In this document: piece after piece, positions 1 through 10,894 of the stretch
Layout: each line of letters starts with the position of its first letter
How positions within the stretch are numbered: position 1 is the stretch's first letter
DNA from: Pseudomonadota bacterium
GTDB taxonomy: Bacteria > Pseudomonadota > Gammaproteobacteria > Xanthomonadales > Xanthomonadaceae
DNA length: 64,000 nucleotides
Direction: 5' to 3'
Assembly: GCA_018242425.1 (NCBI GenBank)
Contig: JAFEBX010000005.1
Coordinates: forward strand, 1-64,000
Made by a program: the position numbers and the translations under genes
The notes under the pieces: model-generated
Told to the model about the DNA's origin: nothing
What the model saw: the letters and a program-made list of their open reading frames with translations, nothing else
Databases searched by the model: none

Positions 1-46
1 CGCCGTGGAACGCGCTCAACCTGATCGGCTGAACCCGGAGCGACCC

Positions 47-544
47 ATGATCCGCATCTTCCAGATCAAGAACGCCGACAGCCTGGGCAAGCTGGTGCAA
101 GGCGGCGCGGCGGCCGATGCGCCCGCGCTGCAGCGGCTGCAGGCACTGAACCCGCATGTCGACCTGGCCAACCTGAAGGCCGGCAGCGTGCTGCTGGTGC
201 CCGATTCGGCCGAATTCAGCGCCGGCGACGGCGACCCGGTGGCGGGCGAGGCCTTCGACGGCTTCGCCGGCGACGCGACCGCGGGGTTGAAGCGGTCCGC
301 CGAAGCGGTGCGCGCCGGCATCGCGCAGCGCGACGACGCGCGCAAGCAGGTGCAGGCCGCGTTCAAGAGCGCCGCCGTCAAACGCGTGCTCGACGCCGAC
401 CCGGTGCTGCGCCAGCAGGCCGACGACGCCGACGCGCGCTTCAAGGCCGAGCAGAAGGAAGGGGCCGACGCCCTCGACGCGCTGGCAGCGATGAACGACA
501 CGCTGTCGGCCGAGTTGGCCAAGCTCGCCAAGCTGTTCAAGTAG
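47..544 (+). CDS. LysM-like small protein
   Basis: Predicted 165-residue protein. Residues about 1-55 resemble a LysM fold, with the pattern LQALNPHVDLANLKAGSVLLVPD that such domains use to bind glycan. The remainder is Ala-rich and probably helical or coiled coil. There is no signal peptide, so a cytoplasmic or phage-like structural or assembly role is as likely as a cell-wall role. I chose the ATG at 47 because a GGAG lies six bases upstream; an upstream in-frame ATG at 5 lacks such a site. The gene is cut off from its upstream context by the window edge. The domain assignment is inference and the function is unknown. Confidence 0.6.
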   Translation: MIRIFQIKNADSLGKLVQGGAAADAPALQRLQALNPHVDLANLKAGSVLLVPDSAEFSAGDGDPVAGEAFDGFAGDATAGLKRSAEAVRAGIAQRDDARKQVQAAFKSAAVKRVLDADPVLRQQADDADARFKAEQKEGADALDALAAMNDTLSAELAKLAKLFK

Positions 545-633
545 CCGGGGGCGCGGGCGCTCGGCACGCCCAGCCTGCGCGGCGCGCAGTGCCGCCGGCG
601 GGACGTCGCCCACATCCTCGCCGCTGAGCCGCG

Positions 634-843
634 TCAATCCTCGCCGGCTGTCACGTGCTTGTCGGTCTCCGCGGCCAGTCGGCGCAACGTGCACATCCGG
701 TTCTTGAACGTGCCCGCGCTGATCGCCTCCGCACGCCAGCGCTGCATCAGTTGCTCGACAGGCTGCGAGCGCCCACCGGTTGCACGCAGGTGCAGAAACC
801 AGTGGTCCAGGCCTTGATGCACCCTGGATGGCATCACCAACCG
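634..843 (-). pseudogene. Fragment of ICE-type tyrosine integrase (N-terminal SAM-like domain)
   Basis: On the minus strand this stretch encodes about 70 residues including VEQLMQRWRAEAISAGTFKN and RMCTLRRLAAETDKH. This is the pattern of the N-terminal core-binding domain of the integrase class that pairs Phage_int_SAM_2-like and Integrase_1-like domains. There is no start codon of its own, and the frame runs without a break into the overlapping ATP-grasp gene. The frame then ends at 634, so the catalytic domain is missing. It is related in type to the intact integrase at 15616-16713. I read it as the relic of an earlier insertion beside the chromate operon. Confidence 0.55.
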
Positions 844-1892
844 TGACGAGCCAAACGCGCCGCGATCGCGCCCACCAGCGGTGCGATCGCCGACGGCGGG
901 AACGGCGACACGCTGCTGACGTTGATCTCGCAGAGCACGAAGCGCTCGCTGCCATCGGTTGCCGGGTCGCCGGCCATGAAGTCGATGTCCCACAGCAGCG
1001 GCAGGCGTTCGCGTGCGACGCCGAGACGATCGCACAGCAGCTCGACCCACTCGGCTTCGAGACGCTGCTTCAGGCCCTGGAACTGCGCCAGCTGCGGCCC
1101 GTGGTACAGCCGCGGCCCGGGTGGCGGCGGCGGCTCGCCCAGTGCGCCGGGATGCAGCGCGTTGATGGCCTGCACGCCGAAGCCGGCGACACGGTCCTCG
1201 ACCAGATAGGCACGCACCATACCCTCGGCGATGCGCGGCTGCCAGGCCTGCTCAATCATGTGGCCGCCGTTGCCGGCGTCGAAATACGGCGCCAGCAGCT
1301 GCAGCAGGTCGCTCAGCGAGATGCGCTGCTCGGCGCTGCCGCGCTGCGCATGGCGCACGCGCAGCCACGGCGAGGATGGCTCGCGCTCGACGCGCCAGAT
1401 ACCGATGCCGCTGTGGCCGCGGTGCTGCTTCAACACGCGTGCGCCGCCGCGCAGACGCAGCGGCAGCTCGGCTTGCAGCTGCTGCAGGCTGTCGATGCGC
1501 TGCACGTCGCTGCCGAAAGGCAGGTCGCGGGTGTCGATGAGCACGTCCTTGGTGCCCAGCTTCAGGATCGTGTCCGGGTGCGCGCTGACGATCACGCCCG
1601 CATCCGCCACGCTGCGCAGCATGGCGTCCAGCCGGTCGCGGCGGCGCCCATCTTCGACCGGGTTGCACCACACCTGCACCAGGCCGACTTCGCGCAACTG
1701 CGCCTCGACCTCATCGGCGAAGTCGTCGTGGTACACCGCCGGGCGTGCCGCGATGCCGGCCGCCGCGAGCGCATCGAAGAGCGCTGCGAAGCGGCTCGCG
1801 GCCGGGTCCGCGCGCTGGCGCGCGGCGCGGTCGCCGAGGTAGAGCAGCGCCACCGAGGCGGCGCGCCCTGTGTTCAAGGACTCGGCAAACAT
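834..1892 (-). CDS. ATP-grasp-like protein, Cj0069 family
   Basis: A 352-residue soluble protein without a signal peptide. Its sequence matches my recollection of the Cj0069 family, an ATP-grasp-like group of unknown substrate. The C-terminal half has the acidic and basic clusters expected of a nucleotide-binding, metal-dependent ligase (around LLWDIDFMAGDP and ERFVLCEINVSSVSPFPPSA, where D, E and N would hold Mg-ATP). The start at 1892 has a good AAGGAG about seven bases upstream. It lies 25 bases downstream of the chrA stop in the same direction, so it is probably the third gene of the chrB-chrA operon. A link to chromate stress is inferred from position only. Confidence 0.65.
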   Translation of the reverse strand: MFAESLNTGRAASVALLYLGDRAARQRADPAASRFAALFDALAAAGIAARPAVYHDDFADEVEAQLREVGLVQVWCNPVEDGRRRDRLDAMLRSVADAGVIVSAHPDTILKLGTKDVLIDTRDLPFGSDVQRIDSLQQLQAELPLRLRGGARVLKQHRGHSGIGIWRVEREPSSPWLRVRHAQRGSAEQRISLSDLLQLLAPYFDAGNGGHMIEQAWQPRIAEGMVRAYLVEDRVAGFGVQAINALHPGALGEPPPPPGPRLYHGPQLAQFQGLKQRLEAEWVELLCDRLGVARERLPLLWDIDFMAGDPATDGSERFVLCEINVSSVSPFPPSAIAPLVGAIAARLARHGW

Positions 1893-1917
1893 GCGGCGCT
1901 CCTTGCATTTCCCGGGA

Positions 1918-3292
<1,375 letters not shown>

Positions 3293-3303
<11 letters not shown>

Positions 3304-4243
3304 CGGCAGCCTGCATCGCAGCGTAGAAGGCATCGAACAGCGGCAGCGCCGCCGCCAGCAAGGCGTCGTCCTTGGCATGGCGGGCCTGCAGGCCGCGCAC
3401 CAGCGCCTCGAAACCCGGCGCTTCGTCCACCGGGATGCCGCCGACATCGATGTAGTGCACCAGCGCCGCGACGCGGCGCAAGGCGGCGTCGCCGAGCAGG
3501 CCGAAGCTCTCGGCCATGACCTCGAAGCTGACCTTGTCGTCCACATGCGTGAAGGTGGCGCCGTCGAAGTCGTAGCCCAGCGCGCGCTTCGGGCACTGGC
3601 GAGCATCGTCCAGCCAGACGAAGCGCGGCGACGGGTCGATGAAGCGCTGCACCAGCCAGGCCGTCGCCAGGCGGTCGACCCACGGCCGCTTGCGCGTCGC
3701 CCAGGTGCGCCCGCGGTAGTCGGCGACGGCGCGCGCCTCGATGGCCGCGCGCGACGCCGCGGGCTCGTCGGGTGACAGCTGCAGCTCGACCTGGCGGCGC
3801 AGCGCCGCCAGCGCCTGGCCCGCCTTTTCACCAGGCTTGCCGGGAAAGAAGTCGCTCGCCTGGATGGCGCGCAGCCGCTGCTCGAGGCCGTGCAGCGTCT
3901 TTCGCAGTTGCGCCTGCGTCGCCTGGCGCAGACCGGCGCGCGCCTCCTTCACCGACTGCAGCAGCTCGGCGTAGGCCTCGGCGCGGTCGAAGAGCGCGCG
4001 AAAGGCCTGTTCCTGCGCCGCGTCGCGCGCGCTGACCAGGAGCAGGTGCGCATCCGCGCCGGCTTCGGCGATGGTGCGCTCCAGCGCCTGCAGCGCCGGC
4101 GCCGTGGCGGCGTGCTGCGGCAGCAGGTAGACCCCCTCGCGCAAGCTTCCGGCACCGGTGGCCTTGAGTGCCCGCCAGACGCGCACGCGCAGGCCGCTGG
4201 GCGAGGTGGGCAACGTGGCGGTGAGGATCAGCCAATCGATCAT
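3293..4243 (-). CDS. chrB: Chromate resistance regulator ChrB
   Basis: A 316-residue protein with both parts of ChrB: an N-terminal domain (residues about 1-150, starting with [20 protein letters not shown]) and a C-terminal ChrB_C domain (from about [20 protein letters not shown], with [16 protein letters not shown] and [20 protein letters not shown]). In characterised systems ChrB senses chromate and controls its own operon. It is the first gene of a leftward operon and its last 11 bases overlap chrA. The gene is intact although chrA is not. The divergent transporter starts about 80 bases away, so one short intergenic region carries both promoters. Confidence 0.93.
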
Positions 4244-4326
4244 GAAGCACTTATCTCACTGTGCGATGATTATTACAACGCGCTTGAGCACATCGGGATC
4301 GGCACCGCGTTGTGCTCCACTACGCC

Positions 4327-5382
4327 ATGTCCTTGGGTTCCGCCACCCCCGCCCTCGCCGCCGCGCTGCTGTTCGGTGCGAGCACGCCTTTGGCCAAGTT
4401 GCTGCTGGGCGGCACGCCGCCGCTGCTGCTTGCCGGCCTGCTCTACCTGGGCAGCGGCATCGGCCTGGGCGCGGTGCTGGCGCTGCGCCGCCTGCGCCCG
4501 GTGCGCGTGGCCGCGCCGATGCGCATCCCCCGTGCCGACCTGCCCTGGCTGCTCGGCGCCATCGTCTTCGGCGGCATGCTCGGCCCGGCGCTGCTGATGT
4601 GGGGGCTGACGCGCACCGACGCGGCGACCGCGTCGCTGCTGCTCAACGTCGAGGGCATGCTGACGGCGCTGCTCGCCTGGTGGGTGTTCAAGGAGAACGC
4701 CGACCGGCGCATCGTGCTCGGCATGCTCGCCATCGTCGCCGGCGGTGTGTTGTTGTCGTGGGAACCTGGAGCATCCTCGCTGTCGACCGGGGCGCTGCTG
4801 ATCGTCGCGGCATGCCTGTGCTGGGCCATCGACAACAACCTGACGCGCAAGGTATCGGCCAACGACGCGATGCTCGTCGCCTGTCTGAAGGGCCTGCTGG
4901 CCGGCGCCTGCAACACCGGCCTGGCGCTGGCGGCAGGTGCCGCGCTGCCGGCGTCGGGCGCCGCCGCCGCAGCGCTGGGGGTCGGCTTCCTGGGCTACGG
5001 CCTGAGCCTGACGCTGTTCGTCGTCGGGCTGCGCACGCTGGGCACGGCGCGCACCGGCGCCTACTTCTCGGTGGCGCCGCTGTTCGGCGTGCTCGTCTCG
5101 CTGCTGCTGTGGCCGCAGCGGCCGACGCTGCTGTTCTGGTCAGCCGCCGTGTTGATGGCCGTGGGCGTGTGGCTGCACCTGCGCGAGCGCCATGAACACG
5201 AACACACGCACGAGCCGCTCGAACATGCGCATGCCCATCGGCACGACGCGCACCACCGGCACGCGCACGACTTCGACTGGGACGGCGTGGAGCCGCACGT
5301 GCATGTGCATCGGCACCTGCCGTTGATGCACCGGCATCCGCACTATCCCGATATCCATCACCGGCACGGGCATGCACGTTGA
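4327..5382 (+). CDS. DMT-family (EamA) transporter with His-rich tail
   Basis: A drug/metabolite-type transporter with about ten hydrophobic helices in two EamA repeats (for example AAALLFGASTPLAKLLLGG near the start and ALGVGFLGYGLSLTLFVVGL in the second repeat). The last about 65 residues form a very His-rich cytoplasmic tail with repeated HEHEH, HAHAHRH and HVHVHRH runs, a likely metal-binding tail. It is divergent from chrB with a short shared intergenic region, so metal export or metal-controlled transport is plausible but not shown. I prefer the ATG at 4327; a GTG at 4312 is in frame and also possible. No strong ribosome binding site is visible for either start. Confidence 0.85.
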   Translation: MSLGSATPALAAALLFGASTPLAKLLLGGTPPLLLAGLLYLGSGIGLGAVLALRRLRPVRVAAPMRIPRADLPWLLGAIVFGGMLGPALLMWGLTRTDAATASLLLNVEGMLTALLAWWVFKENADRRIVLGMLAIVAGGVLLSWEPGASSLSTGALLIVAACLCWAIDNNLTRKVSANDAMLVACLKGLLAGACNTGLALAAGAALPASGAAAAALGVGFLGYGLSLTLFVVGLRTLGTARTGAYFSVAPLFGVLVSLLLWPQRPTLLFWSAAVLMAVGVWLHLRERHEHEHTHEPLEHAHAHRHDAHHRHAHDFDWDGVEPHVHVHRHLPLMHRHPHYPDIHHRHGHAR

Positions 5383-6708
5383 ATTCAGGCGGTGCGAGAT
5401 CGGCGCTGGGCGACTTCTCGCGCCACCCTGAACGCAAGCAAGTTCGCACCCGGCCTCGGGCTGGCAAGCCGGTCGGCCCGCGCCTGCGTCATGACGCGCC
5501 GCTTCGGCAAGGAGGTCGCATGGCTGCAGACGGCACCGAGCGCGCTGCGCTGCGGGTGCACCGACCGCAGCGCGAGGACGTCACGGCATAGAACCATTCC
5601 ATGCAGCATCGCCGAGGCTATGCGCTGGAATCTGTGGCCCGTCATCCGGTGTTTGCAGCCAAGCGCTCCAGCGCGTCGAGGATGGCGTTGTTCGAAGTCG
5701 GCCGCTCGTGAATGCACCCGCATGGGCAGGCAAGACCTCCAGGCGGCGGCCGCCGCTGCCTGCATCGCGGACGCCGACCCTGCCGACAGGCCAGCGCGCG
5801 TTCCAGCATTTCGTGTCGGCATAGGGCATCGTCGCGGCTCTTGCGGCCGCGAGGCATGCGTACCGCGCAAGTCCCCCAACGCTCCTCAGCGCGTTTGCGT
5901 TGTCGATCGGCGCCGTGAGACCCTCAGAATCGCGAAAGCCCCGGCCTACGGGGCTTTGCGGGACTGCTGTGGCCCGTCGTGCGGCCCATTGGCACGCCAT
6001 CTTGGCGGAGAGGGTGTCTTCCAGATCATGGGCTACAAGGCTTGTCGATACTGGGCTTCAAGGGCTGGCACTGCTGAAAAGTCCCCCAGAAAGTCCCCCG
6101 TCTTGCACACCCCAAGAAACTGGGTCGATTCCTCCCGAATGGGCAGCATTCTCCATCATCGAGAAATCGGAAGCCGTTGCATAAAGTAGACGTCGAATCT
6201 GCAATCTGCCGCGCCAGTTTGACGGCATCCAGCACCAGTACGACCTCCCCAAAAAATCTACACGCGGCTGCGATCAGCACCTCAGGTGCCATTGGCTAAA
6301 CGGGCCGGCCGTACACTAAGACGTCTTTGCCGGCAGCTTCTACCAAATCATCCGTCAGCCGAGTTGCGACGCGATTTGTCGGCGCCCTCACATTGGCTTC
6401 TGAACGCGCATCTTTGACAGTGGCTCGCATCCGCCGTGTACCGCGGAGAGATCGCCGCGTCGCCAGGCAGCTGACATTCGCTCTCGAATCGCCGGCACTA
6501 CGAACGGCAGGTAACTGCAACTACCGCGAAAGGGTGGTCCCGGCCATGAACAGACCGTCGCTGGGCACGTCTGAGTGGCCGTTCTAGACTGGCACGAGTC
6601 GTACGAATCTTCGATCTGCCTGCTCCATAGCAGTCGGTGAAGGTACAGGGATGCAGTCGGGCGCCGGGAACAAGCACCCTCGAATTGCACCATCTTCGGA
6701 CAAAGGCA
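5383..6708. other. Non-coding stretch
   Basis: I see no supportable gene in these 1.3 kb. Open frames here are Arg-, Cys- and Ala-rich, lack ribosome binding sites and resemble no family. The region holds one clear hairpin (listed separately) and sequences similar in style to the intergenic repeats at 11.98 kb and 27.7 kb. It separates the chromate locus from the IS1595 element. Confidence 0.6.
5935..5957. terminator. Terminator-like hairpin
   Basis: A perfect 9-bp inverted repeat, AAAGCCCCG and CGGGGCTTT, with a five-base loop. A-rich and T-rich ends on the two arms allow it to end transcription from either strand, although the T tract is only three bases long. No gene lies immediately before it, so it may be left over from a lost gene. 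Confidence 0.5.
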
Positions 6709-6716
6709 ATTGCCTT
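6709..6716. repeat. Target-site duplication, left copy
   Basis: ATTGCCTT directly before the left inverted repeat of the IS1595 element; the identical right copy is at 7759-7766. Confidence 0.9.
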
Positions 6717-7758
6717 CCTGATTAGGGAGAAGCTTCAGCAGGCTCATGCAGTGAGCCTGTGAGGCGGGAAGATGGGCGCATCGAACAGCGAGGTGCGCCA
6801 TGGCAACGAATCGAGTGCAGTTTCAACGCGGACTTTCGATGAGCGAGTTCTTTGAGCGCTACGGCACCGAGGACAAGTGCCGCCAGGCGCTTGAAGCCGC
6901 GCGCTGGCCGCGTGGTTTTGCGTGTCCAGCCTGCGGAGGTGCGGCGCGCAGCGTGTTCGAGCGCGGCGGGATGCGCTACTGGCAGTGCGCGGCCTGCCCG
7001 CACCAGACCAGCCTGACCAGCGGCACCATCTTCCAGGGCACCAAGCTGGCGCTGCGGGTGTGGTTCCAGGCCATGCAGTTGCTCACGCAGTCGAAGAACA
7101 ACGTCTCGGCGCTGGAGTTGCGCCGCCAGCTCGGCGTGAACTACCACAGCGCCTGGCTGCTCAAGCACAAGATCATGCAGGCAATGCGCCTGACCGAGGA
7201 CGGTCGCGAGCTCGACGGCCGGGTGGAGATCGACGATGCCTACCTCGGTGGCGAGCGTAGTGGCGGCAAGCGCGGGCGCGGCAGCGAGAACAAGGTGCCG
7301 TTCATCGCGGCAGTGCAGACCACCCCGAGCGGCAAGCCGATCGTGGCCTGCCTGCGCGCGCAGCCGCACACCATCGAGCAGGTGGGCGCATTCGCCGCCA
7401 CCCACATCGCCCCGACGGCCACGGTGATCTCCGATGGCCTGTCGTGCTTTCGCGCCACGGCACTGGTGGGCGCCGAGCATCAGCGCGTTGTCACCGGCGG
7501 AGGCAAGGCCAGCGTCGAGCGGCCCGAGTTCAAGGCCATCAATACGCTGCTGGGCAACTTGAAGACGGCCATCACGGGCACGTACCATGCCTTCGACTTC
7601 ACCAAGTACGCCCACCGCTACCTCGCCGAGTTCCAGTTCCGCTTCAACCGTCGCTTCAACATGCGCACCATCTTCCATCGCCTCCTGCGTTCCATGCTCC
7701 AAGCTCCCCCCACCCCAGAACCTGCTATCCGCACTGCTGAGGCTTGTACCTAATCAGG
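6717..7758 (+). mobile_element. IS1595-family insertion sequence, complete
   Basis: A 1042-bp element with one transposase gene. The ends are inverted repeats of about 25 bp with three mismatches, both beginning CCTGATTAGG. They are flanked by a perfect 8-bp direct repeat, ATTGCCTT, at 6709-6716 and 7759-7766, the duplication length typical of the IS1595 family. The intact ends, intact duplication and intact transposase suggest a recent insertion that may still be mobile. Confidence 0.93.
6800..7753 (+). CDS. IS1595-family transposase
   Basis: A 317-residue transposase of the ISXO2-like DDE type. The N-terminal zinc ribbon is visible as CPACGG and CAACPHQ (residues about 40-70). The catalytic domain begins at VEIDDAYLGGERSGGKRGRG, which supplies the first Asp, followed by the second Asp in VISDGLSCF. 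The region ALVGAEHQRVVTGGGKASVE leads into the C-terminal helix with HAFDFTKYAHRYLAEFQFRF. The stop codon lies within the right terminal repeat. The reading frame is complete. Confidence 0.95.
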   Translation: MATNRVQFQRGLSMSEFFERYGTEDKCRQALEAARWPRGFACPACGGAARSVFERGGMRYWQCAACPHQTSLTSGTIFQGTKLALRVWFQAMQLLTQSKNNVSALELRRQLGVNYHSAWLLKHKIMQAMRLTEDGRELDGRVEIDDAYLGGERSGGKRGRGSENKVPFIAAVQTTPSGKPIVACLRAQPHTIEQVGAFAATHIAPTATVISDGLSCFRATALVGAEHQRVVTGGGKASVERPEFKAINTLLGNLKTAITGTYHAFDFTKYAHRYLAEFQFRFNRRFNMRTIFHRLLRSMLQAPPTPEPAIRTAEACT

Positions 7759-7766
7759 ATTGCCTT
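7759..7766. repeat. Target-site duplication, right copy
   Basis: ATTGCCTT directly after the right inverted repeat of the IS1595 element, identical to the copy at 6709-6716. Confidence 0.9.
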
Positions 7767-7822
7767 TGACATGTGCGAGTGCAGTCCACGGACTGCGGTT
7801 GAACCCGCCGAAGCGCGCCTTG

Positions 7823-8815
7823 CTACTCAGACTTCAGGCGTTTCGAGCCTTCTATCAGCGGGTGCCAGCCGAAGACCAGCGTAATCTGGAAGCCGTCCAT
7901 GCGCAGGTCGGTGGGGGCGCTGTCGTTGATGGTTGACTTGTAGCCGAAGGTCATGTTGATGTTGTCGTTGATGCTGTAGCCCAGCGTCAGGCCGAGGCCG
8001 ATGTTGTTCAGCTTCGAGCCCTGCACGCCGTTGATGCTGGCCCGGCCACCGCTGTACCAGACGCCGTCGATGGCACCCCAGAAGCGATCGGTGAAATCGC
8101 GCGTGATGTGCGCGTCCAGCTGGAACAGCGGATCGGTCTTCAGCGTCTGCCCGCCGAGATAGTCTGTGTTGTCGCCGAAGAGCCACACCGCCGGCAGGAA
8201 CTCCAGCGTCGTGCGCTTACCCGGCACCCACGACCCGAGTTGCCAGACGATGGGCGCGCCGATGCGCCCGTACCAGCGGTTCTGTCCCAGGTTCAGCGCC
8301 TGGTTGCTGTCGTATTCACCGATCGGCAAAGCCAGGTCGGCGAGCAGGTCGAGCGAGAAGCCGGGCTCGAAGCGCAGCGCTTCGGCCAGGTTCTTCTGTG
8401 CCGGCGGGCCGATCAGGTTGATCGCGAACTCCAACGTCGGGTCGCCATAGCCGCTGGCCGACTGTTTGGACGTGAGGCTGCCCACCGTGACCTCGCCCGA
8501 GACGCGCCCCATCGGCAGCAGGATCGCGCCCATGGCCGCACGATCGAACAGCGCGTAGGTGTGCGCATAGCCCACCAGCGCCATCGTCGCGTCGAAGTTC
8601 GCGCCCTGCACCACGGTGTTGGCGGGATCGAAGGGGTTGGCGTTGCCGCTGAGCGAATTGAAGATCACCGGCACCGCGTTGCCGCCCGACAGGCTCTTCC
8701 AGTAGAAGCGCGCCGGCACCTGGGCGGAGGCCGGCGTGGGACACAGCGCCACGCTGAACAGCAGCGCCATGGCGACATGCGCTAGCGCGCGGATCGGGTG
8801 GGGGGTGTGTTTCAT
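7823..8815 (-). CDS. Outer-membrane transporter, Phenol_MetA_deg (PF13557-like) family
   Basis: Predicted 330-residue exported protein. A signal peptide (AHVAMALLFSVALCPTPASA) is followed by repeated amphipathic strands and a C-terminal strand (FQITLVFGWHPL), as in outer-membrane barrels of the MetA-pathway transporter family. These are often found with genes for breakdown of aromatic or hydrophobic compounds. I chose the ATG at 8815, directly before a normal signal peptide; an upstream ATG at 8860 would add a poor leader and overlap the sulfatase gene. It follows the sulfatase by 41 bases in the same direction, so the two are probably co-transcribed and could import and process a sulfated substrate. 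That is inference. Confidence 0.78.
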   Translation of the reverse strand: MKHTPHPIRALAHVAMALLFSVALCPTPASAQVPARFYWKSLSGGNAVPVIFNSLSGNANPFDPANTVVQGANFDATMALVGYAHTYALFDRAAMGAILLPMGRVSGEVTVGSLTSKQSASGYGDPTLEFAINLIGPPAQKNLAEALRFEPGFSLDLLADLALPIGEYDSNQALNLGQNRWYGRIGAPIVWQLGSWVPGKRTTLEFLPAVWLFGDNTDYLGGQTLKTDPLFQLDAHITRDFTDRFWGAIDGVWYSGGRASINGVQGSKLNNIGLGLTLGYSINDNINMTFGYKSTINDSAPTDLRMDGFQITLVFGWHPLIEGSKRLKSE

Positions 8816-8856
8816 GGATGCAATGTCCCGTGGAAAGCGTCGAAATGCGGCGATGC

Positions 8857-10696
8857 TCAAGGCTTGGGTTCGGCCAGCATGTCCTTGGGCGGCACGAACT
8901 GCCGCTTGGTGACCAGCGGCGGATAGCCGGGGTCGTCGGGCACGCGCGGCGGCAACTGGTCTTCCATCGTTTCGAACACCGAGCGGCTAGGCAGCACCAC
9001 GTTGTTGCTGCGTGCGTAGTCGTCCCACAGCGCGATCATCGCCTTCAGTTTGTCGGGCTGCGCTTTGGCGAGGTCCTTTCGCTCGCCGGAGTCGGCCTCC
9101 AGGTTGAACAACTGCCATTCGCCGTTACCCATCGGCTTGTACTCGCGGCGCACCTTCCATTCCCCTTGGCGCACGGCCTGGTTGCCGAACAGCTCCCAGG
9201 CCAGGACGTCCTGCGCAGTGCGAGGCGACTCGGCCTGACCCGCCAGCACCGCGCTCCAGGACTTGCCGATCAGCGGCGGCAACTCGCGGCCGGCCAGCGT
9301 CTTGGGATAGCGGGTGCCGGCCACTTCCAGCAGCGTCGGCATCAGGTCCGCCACATGCATCAGGCCGGCATTCAGGCTGCCCTTGGACCGCTTGACGGCA
9401 GGGCCGCTGACGATCAGCGCGTTGCGGATGCCGCCTTCGCCGAGCCAACCCTTGTACTGGCTGAAGGGCGTCATCGACACCTGCGCCCACATCGGGCCGT
9501 AGGCCACGTAGGAGCCCGGGTCGCCCCAGGCATTGGGGTGCGTCTGCGACCAAATTTGGCGCGGCGAACAGGTAGTCGCTGGTGCCCGGCGTGCCGGCGA
9601 TCATCTTGAACAGGTCGGTGCCCTCGGCGCCGTTGTCGCCGAAGACGATGAAGATCGTGTTGTCGTATTCGCCGATCTTCTTCAGGTGCTCGATCAGGCG
9701 GCCGACATGGTGGTCCATGTTCTCCACCATGCCGGCGTACATCTCCATCTTCTTGCCGAGCAGGGCGCGCGGCGCCGGCGCCAGCAGCGTCGGGTCGGGG
9801 ATGAACCACATGCGCTCGGCCAGCTGCGTGCCTGGTGGCATGATGCCCATCTCGATCTGCCGCTTCAGCCGCGCCTGCCTTATCGCATCCCAGCCGACGT
9901 CGTACTCGCCGACATGGCGGTTGCGCCAGTCCTTCGGCAGGTGGTACGGGTCGTGCGGCGCTTGGTGCGAGACGTAGGCGAAGAAGGGCTTGCCGCTGCC
10001 GCGGTTGGCGTCGATGTAGCCGATCAGCTTGTCGGTGTAGGTCTTCGTGGCGTAGTAGTCGTCGGGCAGCTTGGTCAGGTAGCGGCCGTCTTCGGTGAAC
10101 ACCGACTTCGGCGACGCCGAGGTGAAGTTGGTCATGTCCCAGTAGCTGCCGGCACCGTCGAGCAGCGTGAAGTCGCGCTCGAAGCCGCGCGCCCGCGGAA
10201 TCTGCTCGGGCGCCTTGCCCAGGTGCCACTTGCCGACCATGTAGGTGTGGTAGCCCGCGTCCTTGAGCAACTGCGGCAGCGTGGCGACACGGTCGTTGAG
10301 GTAGCCCTCGTAGCCGAGCAGGCCGCGCTGGTTGGGCGCCGTCCACTCGTCCATGTTGCCCAGACCGTTGAGGTGCGTGTCGACGCCGCTGAGCAGCATC
10401 GAGCGCGTCGGCGAGCAGCTGGCGTGGGTGTAGAAGTTGGTGAAGCGCACGCCCGACTGGGCCAACGAGTCGAGGTTCGGCGTGCGGATCTCGCTGCCGA
10501 ACGTGCCCATGTCGGCGAAGCCCATGTCGTCGGCGAGGATGACGACGATGTTCGGACGACGCGCTGGGTCGGCCGCGGCGGCAATGGCGGGCGCGAGCAA
10601 CGCGGCGATGGCGAGGCCAGCGACACCGATTCGCCGATTTGGTTGGCCCGCGCTCGTGTACATGGCGGAAAGCAGTCGCCGCAGAATGGTTTTCAT
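8857..10696 (-). pseudogene. Arylsulfatase, frameshifted
   Basis: A secreted sulfatase of about 610 residues when the frames are joined. The N-terminal part has a signal peptide (residues about 20-42), metal-binding DD at 56-57 (ILADDMGFAD) and the formylglycine site CSPTRS with Cys94, plus HLGK and FGDNGAEG further on. The frame breaks near 9550-9560: FAA is followed by nonsense, while QTHPNAWGDPGSYVAYGPM continues one frame away. The rest (GEGGIRNALIVSGP, ADLMPTLLEVAG, NGEWQLFNLEAD) is normal sulfatase sequence to the stop at 8857. One extra base explains the break. Real inactivation and a sequencing error are both possible. Activity would also need a formylglycine-generating enzyme, not seen here. 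Confidence 0.88.
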
Positions 10697-10894
10697 CGCT
10701 TGCTAATTTCCCATTCGCCTGTCGGAGCTTGATTGACGCTGCGCAAGCGCGACGACGACAGCGCGCGAACGACACTGCTCAAGCCTCGGCGACTATTGCC
10801 GCCTGGTGAGCCCGAGCCGCGGGCGCGCACGCCAGCCGAGAATTTTCCGGGCGCGGCCTCGAATCCGTCTATCGGATTTCCGCAGAATGTGGGC

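Noticed and set aside
5392-6189. 265-codon open frame on the plus strand
   Set aside because: Arg/Cys-rich, no ribosome binding site, no family pattern, and it crosses a terminator-like hairpin.
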